Positions 8,769 through 15,167 of a stretch of DNA of 21,511 bases are shown piece by piece. The notes under the pieces were generated by a model. It was not told where the DNA came from and searched no databases. It was given only the letters and a program-made list of their open reading frames with translations. Origin of the DNA: a virus; IMG/VR virus record IMGVR_UViG_3300025872_003938, positions 1-21,511 of that record; one strand, given 5' to 3'. Made by a program: the position numbers and the translations under genes. Each line of letters begins with the position of its first letter. Within the stretch, counting starts at the first letter, position 1.

Positions 8769-9342
8769 AATATTTGAAATTAATACTTATGAAAAACGTC
8801 TTTTTATTGTAGATAATTTTTATTCAAATCCTGATGAAGTTAGAAATTTTGCATTAAAACAAACTTTTAAAGCAGATTTACGCTGGTATAAAGGGCTTCG
8901 TACTTCAGAAGTTTTTCGCCCTCCAGAATTGAAAATAGCGTTTGAAAAAGTTTTAGGTCAACCAATACAAAATTGGGATTATTATGGCTCTAATGGGGTA
9001 TTTCAAATTACTACTGCGGAAGACCCTCAAGTCTATCATTATGATACACAAAAGTGGGCTGCAATGATTTATTTAACCCCCAACGCTCCATTCGAAAGCG
9101 GTACACGATTACATAAGTCAACTCTAAATAATATTAGATCTTGTGAAGAACCTGTAGAATTAGTTAACCAAGCATTTTCTGGCGGATTTTATGATTCTAC
9201 AAAATTTGATCTTGTAGATTCTGCTGGAAACGTGTATAATAGACTAGTTATAATGGATGCTCATTGCATACATTCTGCAGGTCCGTACTTTGGAACTTCT
9301 CCAGAGACGGGAAGACTAACTCATTTATTTTTCTTTGACTAA
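8758..9342 (+). CDS. DUF6445-like 2-oxoglutarate/Fe(II)-dependent oxygenase
   Basis: 194 aa. It opens with IVDNFYSNPDEVRNFAL (residues 17-33), a lead typical of Fe/2OG oxygenases of the DUF6445 kind found in marine bacteria and phages. The facial triad can be read as H94-Y-D96 (QVYHYDT) plus a distal His in DAHCIHSAGPYFG, most likely H172. R186 in ETGRLTHLFFF would bind 2-oxoglutarate. The double-stranded beta-helix strands AAMIYLTPNA and RLVIMDAH fit between them. Enzymes of this fold hydroxylate proteins, sugars or other small molecules. The substrate here is not indicated, but the gene sits between glycosyltransferases and overlaps the upstream one by 11 nt, so a glycan or virion-protein target is a reasonable inference. 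A key-residue check by structure prediction would firm up which His is the ligand. Confidence 0.7.
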   Translation: MNGKIFEINTYEKRLFIVDNFYSNPDEVRNFALKQTFKADLRWYKGLRTSEVFRPPELKIAFEKVLGQPIQNWDYYGSNGVFQITTAEDPQVYHYDTQKWAAMIYLTPNAPFESGTRLHKSTLNNIRSCEEPVELVNQAFSGGFYDSTKFDLVDSAGNVYNRLVIMDAHCIHSAGPYFGTSPETGRLTHLFFFD

Positions 9343-9343
9343 T

Positions 9344-10606
9344 ATGAATTACAAATTTAGTATAATTACTCCAGAACACGATGCAGAAAATATTAACTAT
9401 CTTCTTGAGCTGTATGAATCAATATGTGCTCAAACTTATGAAAATTGGGAATGGGTTATTTATTTAAATAACGGAGCAGCAGTAAACTTTATTCCAGAAA
9501 AAATTCTCTCTAATCCTAAAGTTTCTGCACATATTCAATTTTATTATAATAAAAATATTGGATCAATTAAGCATTTTGCATTTAAAAAGGGAACAGGGGA
9601 TATTTTAGTAGAGGTAGATCACGATGATTTAATTACTCCAAACTGTCTAGAAAAGCTTAATGAAGCGTTTCAAAATGAAGAGATTGGATTTGTCTATAGC
9701 GATTCAGCTATTTTGCATATGCAAAATAATTTTACTCCATATGATCCTAGATATGGCTGGACATATAGAATGTTTGACTGGAAAGGTCAATCTCTTTATG
9801 CAATGAATAGTTTTGAGCCTACTAGTCATGCTATGTCATACATATGGTATGCTCCTGATCATGTAAGAGCATGGCGTAAGTCAGTCTACGATGAAATTGG
9901 AGGGCACAATCGAGATTTAGAAGTATGTGACGACCATGAGCTTGTTATAAGAACATATTTAGCAAGTAAAATGAAGCGTATACCAGAACCACTCTATATT
10001 TATAGAGTTACTGGAAATAACACTTGGTTAAATCGCAATCAACTTATTCAAGATACTACAAAAGAACTGTTTAAAACTTATGCACGAAGTCTGGCAGAAA
10101 GAGATGCAGACTTAAAAGAATTACTTAAAGTTGATATTGGAGGCGGACTAAATCCTTACCCAGGATATTTTACAATCGATTTGAGAGAAAATTCCAACAT
10201 AGTACATGATCTAAATGATGGAATTCCTTTACCAGACAATTCAGTAGGAGTATTAAATGCTAGTCATATACTTGAACATTTGCACGATAAAACAAAGATT
10301 ATGTCAGAAATTCATCGAGTGCTTGCTCACGGAGGCTGGGCCTTTATAGAAATTCCCAGCACTGACGGTCGTGGAGCGTTTCAAGATCCTACTCATGTAA
10401 GTTATTGGAATGAGAATAGTTTTTTATACTACACTGATAAGTATTTAGCTGATTTTATTGATAATACCAGCATTAAATTTATGGAGTTTAGAAAAGAGAC
10501 TTATTTTCCAAATGAGTGGATGAAAAATTTAAATGTGTGTGTAACTACTGCTTGGCTGGTGGCGGATAAAAGTGGTCCAAGATTGCCTCATACGCTTAAT
10601 ATTTAG
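9344..10606 (+). CDS. Bifunctional GT2 glycosyltransferase fused to SAM-dependent methyltransferase
   Basis: 420 aa from the ATG one base after the oxygenase stop. An in-frame TTG nine bases upstream is possible but less likely. Residues 1-240 are a GT-A family 2 domain. FSIITPEHDAENINYLLELY (5-24) is the opening strand and helix, VEVDHDDLITP (89-99) carries the DxD-type metal site, and VCDDHELVIRTYL (194-206) is the catalytic-acid region. Residues about 258-400 are a class I methyltransferase with VDIGGGLNP (263-271), HILEHLHD (308-315) and FQDPTHVSYW (346-355). The methyltransferase differs in motif wording from the one fused at 5666-7369, so the two fusions look independent. The stop shares bases with the convergent hydrolase stop. 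Likely role is adding a sugar and methylating it or a neighbouring group. Confidence 0.78.
   Translation: MNYKFSIITPEHDAENINYLLELYESICAQTYENWEWVIYLNNGAAVNFIPEKILSNPKVSAHIQFYYNKNIGSIKHFAFKKGTGDILVEVDHDDLITPNCLEKLNEAFQNEEIGFVYSDSAILHMQNNFTPYDPRYGWTYRMFDWKGQSLYAMNSFEPTSHAMSYIWYAPDHVRAWRKSVYDEIGGHNRDLEVCDDHELVIRTYLASKMKRIPEPLYIYRVTGNNTWLNRNQLIQDTTKELFKTYARSLAERDADLKELLKVDIGGGLNPYPGYFTIDLRENSNIVHDLNDGIPLPDNSVGVLNASHILEHLHDKTKIMSEIHRVLAHGGWAFIEIPSTDGRGAFQDPTHVSYWNENSFLYYTDKYLADFIDNTSIKFMEFRKETYFPNEWMKNLNVCVTTAWLVADKSGPRLPHTLNI
10603..10606. other. Convergent gene junction with overlapping stop codons
   Basis: The four bases TTAG hold the TAG of the plus-strand GT2-methyltransferase (10604-10606) and, on the other strand, the TAA of the hydrolase (10603-10605). 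No intergenic space remains for a conventional terminator between the two opposing transcription blocks, and I see no strong hairpin plus U-run in the adjacent 60 bases on either strand. Confidence 0.9.
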
Positions 10607-11019
10607 TCTTCTATATAAAAAAGATGATCTCCTATTTGAGAGATAAAAAACTTTTTACGAAAAAACGAGTTTCTTTTCTTTTTAGTACTGTGAAAATAAT
10701 AAGTATTAGGGGGTAAGTCTGTAAAAGTATAAGGGTAAACTTTGAGAGAGATACGAGCAAGTCGCACCGCCTCAATCCAGCTCAAATAATCGTCCGGATA
10801 ATCAGACTTTCCATCACAATACCATGAAAATTGGCATCGGTTTAGTACTGGAGTTGACTGACGGTGCAGCCCTTGATATATAACTGAGCATACATCATTC
10901 GGGAATAGTTCGCTTTGTGTTCGATGAAGAACAACTTCAGCCACTGCAAGTTTACCTTGCAGTGGCTGGTTGCGAGCCTCCCAATATATTGCAAGAGCGA
11001 GACACGTTTCGGCAATCAT
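10603..11019 (-). CDS. SleB-type cell wall hydrolase, probable endolysin
   Basis: 138 aa matching the Hydrolase_2 (SleB/CwlJ) family over residues 1-70. CLALAIYWEARNQPLQGKLA (6-25) holds the probable catalytic Glu14 in the EAR motif. It is followed by VAEVVLHR (26-33), FPNDVCSVIYQG (39-50) and CQFSWYCDG (62-70). The family cleaves the glycan strand of peptidoglycan, first described in spore germination. Phages of alphaproteobacterial and marine hosts often use it as endolysin. There is no signal peptide and no cell-wall-binding domain; the tail is basic (STKKKRNSFFRKKFF), which may help membrane or wall contact. The ATG overlaps the nrdB stop as TAATG. No holin or spanin gene is next to it. 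It could alternatively be a virion-associated lysin. Confidence 0.85.
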   Translation of the reverse strand: MIAETCLALAIYWEARNQPLQGKLAVAEVVLHRTQSELFPNDVCSVIYQGLHRQSTPVLNRCQFSWYCDGKSDYPDDYLSWIEAVRLARISLKVYPYTFTDLPPNTYYFHSTKKKRNSFFRKKFFISQIGDHLFYIED

Positions 11020-11978
11020 TACTTAAAAATATCCTGCCAGTTTCCAGACGTACTTGCTCGTGCATATTCCGTCGAACGATTTTCAAAGAAATTTGTGTGC
11101 TCAACAGCATTGAGCATGTAATCCAGCCACGGAAGCGGATTACTTCGGCTATGAAATATCTTTTTCAGTCCAAGACCAAGTAATCTTCGATCCGCAATGT
11201 ATCGAATATACTCTTTTACTTCATTCGCCGTCAGCTCGGGGACGGTGCAGCTCTCAAATACCGTTTCAATAAATGCATCTTCAAGCTCCACTACTCGTTC
11301 CGCGGCACAGTAGATTTCATACTTCAATTTATCGTTCCAAATCTCGGGATTTTCACGAACAAACTCTCGAAATAGCCGACTCATGCCTTCTACGTGCAAA
11401 GTTTCATCTCGAACAGACCATGTAATGATTTGTCCCATGCCTTTCATGAGATTATGACGAGGATAGTTCAACAAAATAGCAAAACTACTAAAAAGTTGAA
11501 CACCTTCGGTAAATCCGCTGTAAACTGCAAGAGTTTTTGCAATATTCATGGGATCATTCATGTTAAAGTTCGTCAAATACTCATGCTTATCAGCCATTGC
11601 TTTGATTTTTGAGAACATCTGAAACTCTGTTTCATCAAATTCAAGTGTATCTACCAGCAATGCGTAAGCTTCTTGGTGTACTGCTTCCATTCCAGCAAAA
11701 GCTGCAAGCATCATGCGTACTTCTGGCTTCTTGAACGTAGGAAGATAGTGCTTTGCATACCCACAGCAGACATCTACGTCTGCTTGAGTAAAAAATCTAA
11801 AGATCTGAGACAAAAGCTTCTTATTATCTGCGTCAAGCTTTGTGCGAAAATCTTTTAGATCGTCTGCCAACGGCACTTCGTCTGGCAGCCAGTGCATATG
11901 CTGCTGAGTTTTGTAAAATTCAAAAGCCCAAGGATACTCAAATGGCTTGTAATAATTTCTTTCATTCAGTAGACTCAT
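11019..11978 (-). CDS. nrdB: Ribonucleotide reductase class Ia, small (beta) subunit
   Basis: 319 aa from the ATG at 11978. It houses the diiron-tyrosyl cofactor that starts ribonucleotide reduction in the alpha subunit. Ligands line up with the E. coli enzyme: D67, E98 and H101 (GMEAVHQEAY), E158 (FTEGVQLF), E192 and H195 (RDETLHVEG). Y105, seven residues after E98, matches the radical tyrosine, so this is the Tyr-bearing Ia type rather than the Phe-type Ic. The start is set by a strong AAGGAG six bases upstream; a longer reading from a TTG at 12011 would swallow that signal. It follows nrdA and a small zinc-ribbon gene and precedes the hydrolase by a 1-nt overlap. It supplies deoxynucleotides for phage replication together with NrdA. 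Confidence 0.95.
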   Translation of the reverse strand: MSLLNERNYYKPFEYPWAFEFYKTQQHMHWLPDEVPLADDLKDFRTKLDADNKKLLSQIFRFFTQADVDVCCGYAKHYLPTFKKPEVRMMLAAFAGMEAVHQEAYALLVDTLEFDETEFQMFSKIKAMADKHEYLTNFNMNDPMNIAKTLAVYSGFTEGVQLFSSFAILLNYPRHNLMKGMGQIITWSVRDETLHVEGMSRLFREFVRENPEIWNDKLKYEIYCAAERVVELEDAFIETVFESCTVPELTANEVKEYIRYIADRRLLGLGLKKIFHSRSNPLPWLDYMLNAVEHTNFFENRSTEYARASTSGNWQDIFK

Positions 11979-12117
11979 TTTTTTCTCCTTTACATGCTGG
12001 GCACAGCACAATTACTGACATGCCATTATCAAACTTTTGCAAAATCTTTCCAGTTCCGTTACAGCGCCAACATACATCACATTTTTGTCTATTTCGTATT
12101 TTTTGTATTCGATTCAT
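11962..12117 (-). CDS. Small CxxCxGxG zinc-ribbon protein between nrdA and nrdB
   Basis: A 51-aa reading frame with five cysteines. CDVCWRCNGTGK (residues 13-24) and LCPACKGEK (38-46) form two half-sites of DnaJ-like CxxCxG type: C16xxC19-N-G-T-G and C39xxC42-K-G, with C13 extra. About 20 residues separate them, containing a hydrophobic beta hairpin (SVIVLC), which is the layout of a zinc ribbon or zinc beta-ribbon. The N-terminus is basic (NRIQKIRNRQK), suiting nucleic-acid contact. The ATG has GAAGG six bases upstream and lies three bases after the nrdA stop. The frame ends at TGA after overlapping nrdB by 17 nt. The gene is short, so it would be skipped by length cut-offs. The function is unknown; a structural zinc role or a thiol/redox partner are both open. 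Confidence 0.7.
   Translation of the reverse strand: MNRIQKIRNRQKCDVCWRCNGTGKILQKFDNGMSVIVLCPACKGEKNESTE
11985..11990 (-). promoter_or_regulatory. Ribosome binding site of nrdB
   Basis: AAGGAG on the minus strand is followed by six A and then the ATG at 11978. It is the strongest Shine-Dalgarno I noticed in the window and it decides the nrdB start. It lies inside the coding sequence of the small zinc-ribbon gene, so nrdB can be translated at high level independently of it. Confidence 0.85.
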
Positions 12118-12119
12118 GA

Positions 12120-13895
12120 TTAGCCTTCACAAGCTAGGCAAGCATTTTCATCGTTAAAGTCGAAAATATACTCGCGTAGCTTCTCGTCTGAAACTACTTC
12201 AGCACGCTTAATTGCTTCGCTACGGCAGTAGTAAAGCGTTTTTACTCCGCGCTTCCACGCCATCATATGAATGTTGTGCAGTTCTTGCTTTGACACGTTT
12301 GCAGGAAAGAACAGATTTAACGACTGTGACTGACAGATGAACTGTTGACGATCCGCTGCCAACTCTACAATCCATCGCTGATCGATTTCTACTGCAGTTT
12401 TAAACACATCTTTTGTGTAATCGTCAAGAAAATCAAGATGCTGCACGCTTCCATTATTTGTTACAATCGATTTCCAGACTTCGTCTGTATTCATTCCGAG
12501 TTCTTCGAGAGCAAACTCGAGATATTCGTTTTTAAGTAACGAAGTGCCTGACTTAGTTTTTTGACTAAACGCATTAGCACGATAAGGCTCAATAGAGGGA
12601 CTAGTATTGCCACAAATAATGCTACTGCTAGCATTAGGAGCAATAGCGAGAAGATGAGCATTACGAACTCCGGCAGCGTGTCCGTCGGGGCAAGGTCCTC
12701 TAACCACTGCAAGATTCCTAGACTCTTCAAGTGCTTTAGCTTTGATATGGCCGAACATACGGATGTTGATAGATTTTGCCATTGCGCTTTCAAGTGGTAT
12801 ATTATGTCTTTGTAAGTAAGCATGAAATCCCATTCCTCCAAGTCCGATGCTGCGCTCTCGCATTGCACTATATTTAGCTCGTGCAAGCTGAGGCGGGGCA
12901 TGTTCAATAAAATAAGTCAATACATTGTCAAGCATACGAACTACATCAGCAATAAAATGCGGATGATCTTTCCATTCGTCAAACTCTTCCAAATTTACAC
13001 TTGAAAGACAGCACACTGCGGTACGTTCTTCATTCGTAGGCAGTGTAATTTCAGAGCAAAGATTGGAATGATGCACGCGCAGCCCCAGTTTCTTTTGAAA
13101 CTCGGGCAACGCTTCGTTTACCGTGTCTTCGAACATGATGTAAGGTTCACCAGTCTCGACACGATTTTGTATTAATTTTACCCAAAGTGCTTTTGCTGAT
13201 ACTATTTTTTTAGTCTGCTGACTATTTGGATCAATCAACGGCCAGCTATCATCAAATCCGGGAGTCAGCGTAGCATTTTGAATAATTTCCATAAAACTAT
13301 TTGGAATTACTACAGCATGATGCAAATTTGTAGATTTGCGGTTAATATCTCCGCCTGTCGGTTTTCGCATATCCAAAAACTCTTCAATTTCTGGATGAGA
13401 CATATGCAGATATGCAGCATAACTACCACGACGAGTTACTCCTTGAGAAAACGCTAGCATTTCTGCATCTACGACTTTGAGAAAAGGAATAACTCCAGTC
13501 GATTCACTGCCGTTTGACGTTTTTGAGCCAACACTTCGCACTCGCGACCAGCTTCCGCCAACCCCGCCGCCGACTGATGACAACCATGCATTTTCTGTAT
13601 AATGTTCTGTAATTCCTTCTCGACTGTCAGGTACAAAGTTCAAAAAACAAGAAATTGGCAGTCCTCGTGCAGAACCGCCGTTTGACAGCACAGGAGTGCT
13701 GTACATGAACCAAAGACGAGACGCGTAGTCATACAATCTCTGTGCATGTTCATCATCATCTGCAAAAGCCATTGCAGCTCGTGCAAAAGCTTCTTGCGGT
13801 CCACTTTCTCCTGGCAGAAGATATCGATCTTCTAGCGTCTTTTTTCCGAACTCCGACAGCAGTCGGTCACGTCCTTGATTAATCGAAATCGGCAT
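12120..13895 (-). CDS. nrdA: Ribonucleotide reductase class Ia, large (alpha) subunit, short form without ATP cone
   Basis: 591 aa, against about 750-760 for E. coli or T4 NrdA. It reduces ribonucleoside diphosphates to deoxyribonucleotides with the NrdB radical. Visible catalytic parts are C83 (PISCFLNF) and the thiyl-radical site N278-L-C280-S-E282. The redox-partner Cys is in AVCCLSSVN (C295 or C296), the radical-relay tyrosines are Y555-Y556 (KTLYYCRSE), and the C-terminal reductant tail is C586-L-A-C589. The reading starts directly with the helical domain (LLSEFGKKTLEDRYLLPGES), so the N-terminal ATP-cone that mediates dATP inhibition is missing. The first redox Cys lies about 140 residues earlier than in E. 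coli. Sampled lines are about 45% G+C, higher than neighbours. It overlaps the flap-nuclease gene by 17 nt. Confidence 0.95.
   Translation of the reverse strand: MPISINQGRDRLLSEFGKKTLEDRYLLPGESGPQEAFARAAMAFADDDEHAQRLYDYASRLWFMYSTPVLSNGGSARGLPISCFLNFVPDSREGITEHYTENAWLSSVGGGVGGSWSRVRSVGSKTSNGSESTGVIPFLKVVDAEMLAFSQGVTRRGSYAAYLHMSHPEIEEFLDMRKPTGGDINRKSTNLHHAVVIPNSFMEIIQNATLTPGFDDSWPLIDPNSQQTKKIVSAKALWVKLIQNRVETGEPYIMFEDTVNEALPEFQKKLGLRVHHSNLCSEITLPTNEERTAVCCLSSVNLEEFDEWKDHPHFIADVVRMLDNVLTYFIEHAPPQLARAKYSAMRERSIGLGGMGFHAYLQRHNIPLESAMAKSINIRMFGHIKAKALEESRNLAVVRGPCPDGHAAGVRNAHLLAIAPNASSSIICGNTSPSIEPYRANAFSQKTKSGTSLLKNEYLEFALEELGMNTDEVWKSIVTNNGSVQHLDFLDDYTKDVFKTAVEIDQRWIVELAADRQQFICQSQSLNLFFPANVSKQELHNIHMMAWKRGVKTLYYCRSEAIKRAEVVSDEKLREYIFDFNDENACLACEG
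12124..12128 (-). promoter_or_regulatory. Ribosome binding site of the zinc-ribbon gene
   Basis: GAAGG on the minus strand lies within the last codons of nrdA, six bases before the ATG at 12117. Its good spacing is part of the case that the 51-aa frame is translated. Confidence 0.6.
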
Positions 13896-14730
13896 GTGCT
13901 AGATACTCCATAACCATGTGATTCATCGAATTCACATTTTCTGAGCCTATGGCTTCATCACAAAAAGTAAGAAGGTCCATAAGATTTAAATTAAGTAAAA
14001 TTTTGTTTGCATTTTCATTTAAAGCCTGAATATGCTTATATTTGCTCGCAATAGGGCAAGCATCGTAGAGATCAAGTGCGGAGCCATACTCTGCAATGAG
14101 AGATGATGCTCGCTTTGGCCCAATACCAGGAATACCTGCAATATTGTCACCAGGATCGCCTACAAGTGCTTTCCATGATACATAGTTTTCTTGAGTCACA
14201 TCGTAAGGCCAGCTTTCGACTGTAATTTCTTTACGAGTTACATATGAAAATCGAGATACTTTATCCGAAATTAGACAGTCCCAGTCTTTATCTGACGAAA
14301 TCAACCAAATGTGATTTACGTTATAGTTTTTACTATTTTTTACGATATATGCTGCAATATCGTCAGCTTCTACACCTTTATAGCGAAGAACTGGATATTT
14401 GTTCATAAAGTTCAGAGTACGCTCATACTCTTCAAAAAATTTCTCAAATGCTTCCTTTTCTTCAGGTGTTTGTTGATCTGCTTTGTCTTTTCGATTTTGC
14501 TTATATTCTGGATAAATTGCTTTACGATAAGTACTGCTACCGTAGTCTGCCGCAATCAATACTTTTGAACAATCATATGACTTTGCTAAAGACTCTACTG
14601 TTCGCAGATACTCTTCTTTAAACTCTAGTCGTCCTTGGTGTTTCCATCGAAACGCAAGGTTCATAGAGTCTACAATCATTAGATTGTTACCAGTCGGTCC
14701 GCTCATCATAGACGAAAAATTAGTTGCCAT
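13879..14730 (-). CDS. 5'-3' exonuclease/flap endonuclease (T4 RNase H-like)
   Basis: 283 aa with the full FEN/PIN nuclease signature. Acidic metal ligands occur at D21 (MIVDSMN), D62 (AADYGSSTYRK, followed by YPEYKQNR with the helical-arch basic residues), E121-D123-D124 (VEADDIAAY), D147/D149 (SSDKDWDCL) and D192/D195 (GDPGDN). The helix-three-turn-helix that grips DNA is IAGIPGIGPKRASSLIAEYG (197-216). In T4 the equivalent RNase H removes RNA primers and flaps on the lagging strand and works with gp32. A 5' exonuclease at this position also suits recombination with the upstream SbcCD-like pair. The start overlaps the upstream nuclease gene by 11 nt. No good Shine-Dalgarno precedes it, and Met8 or Met9 are alternative starts. 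Confidence 0.9.
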   Translation of the reverse strand: MATNFSSMMSGPTGNNLMIVDSMNLAFRWKHQGRLEFKEEYLRTVESLAKSYDCSKVLIAADYGSSTYRKAIYPEYKQNRKDKADQQTPEEKEAFEKFFEEYERTLNFMNKYPVLRYKGVEADDIAAYIVKNSKNYNVNHIWLISSDKDWDCLISDKVSRFSYVTRKEITVESWPYDVTQENYVSWKALVGDPGDNIAGIPGIGPKRASSLIAEYGSALDLYDACPIASKYKHIQALNENANKILLNLNLMDLLTFCDEAIGSENVNSMNHMVMEYLAHADFD

Positions 14731-15163
14731 TAATAAATACCGGTTTTTCCATAGTTAGCCATTCTTCACTGAGCATAGTATAGCAAAAAAGAGCGTTAAT
14801 GTAAAGATAATTATTTACGTTAGTCGGTTTTTCCTGTGTTCCTACAAATATCTTGGACCTATTGTATTTAAAAAATAGTAAAGGCTTTTGATTTTGCCCT
14901 TGTGCTTGCTCTACAATTTTAGTCCACCATCGTATTAGATTATTACTTCTATTTGTTAGTAGTTTATCTGTAAGAGCTGATTCTTCATAAAATTTTACTT
15001 CTATGCAGTATCTGTTATTTTGATTTGGCACGTACAGATCTCCTTTCAAATAAGAAAGAGCACCAGAAGCTGGTACTCTTTCAAAAGGAAGTTTAGTATG
15101 TTCTCTTAATAAATCTCTTACTAAATACTCTCCTCGATTGCCCTTGTCTTTTGAATCTACCAT
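14720..15163 (-). CDS. PD-(D/E)XK nuclease, Holliday-junction-resolvase-like
   Basis: 147 aa. The N-terminal KGNRGEYLVRDLL (residues 7-19) supplies the helical Glu12. The catalytic core is G41-D42-LYVP ... C-I-E55-V-K57, the PD-(D/E)XK arrangement with its D, E and K in order. RVPASGA (29-35) before the Asp resembles the pattern of small archaeal-type resolvases and of phage single-domain nucleases in this superfamily. It sits 4 nt after the SbcC-like gene and overlaps the flap nuclease gene, so a job in branch resolution or end processing during recombination and packaging is plausible, filling the place T4 gives to gp49. That assignment is inferred from context; the fold call is from the motif. 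Confidence 0.7.
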   Translation of the reverse strand: MVDSKDKGNRGEYLVRDLLREHTKLPFERVPASGALSYLKGDLYVPNQNNRYCIEVKFYEESALTDKLLTNRSNNLIRWWTKIVEQAQGQNQKPLLFFKYNRSKIFVGTQEKPTNVNNYLYINALFCYTMLSEEWLTMEKPVFINGN

Positions 15164-15167
15164 ATTA

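Noticed and set aside
9335-9343. TTG start three codons upstream for the GT2-methyltransferase fusion
   Set aside because: An in-frame ATG lies at 9344, directly after the upstream stop, and the GT2 motif begins right after it.
10627-10644. Weak hairpin ATCTC...GAGAT followed on the minus strand by a T-run
   Set aside because: The stem is only 5 bp with an 8-nt loop, it lies inside the hydrolase coding region, and the T-run is four bases away. This is not enough to call a terminator.
11979-12011. N-terminal extension of NrdB (11 extra residues) from a TTG at 12011
   Set aside because: It would place the strong AAGGAG inside the coding sequence, and the sequence before MSLLNERN has no NrdB character. 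The ATG at 11978 is correctly spaced from the site.
10915-12157. Plus-strand open frames over the hydrolase, nrdB and the nrdA junction
   Set aside because: They are antisense to confidently identified genes, with no recognisable domain or ribosome binding site.
12491-12907. 138-aa same-strand frame and an antisense frame inside nrdA, including a hydrophobic stretch
   Set aside because: They overlap highly conserved nrdA codons completely. The hydrophobic run is the shifted reading of the segment encoding the NASSSIICGN region.
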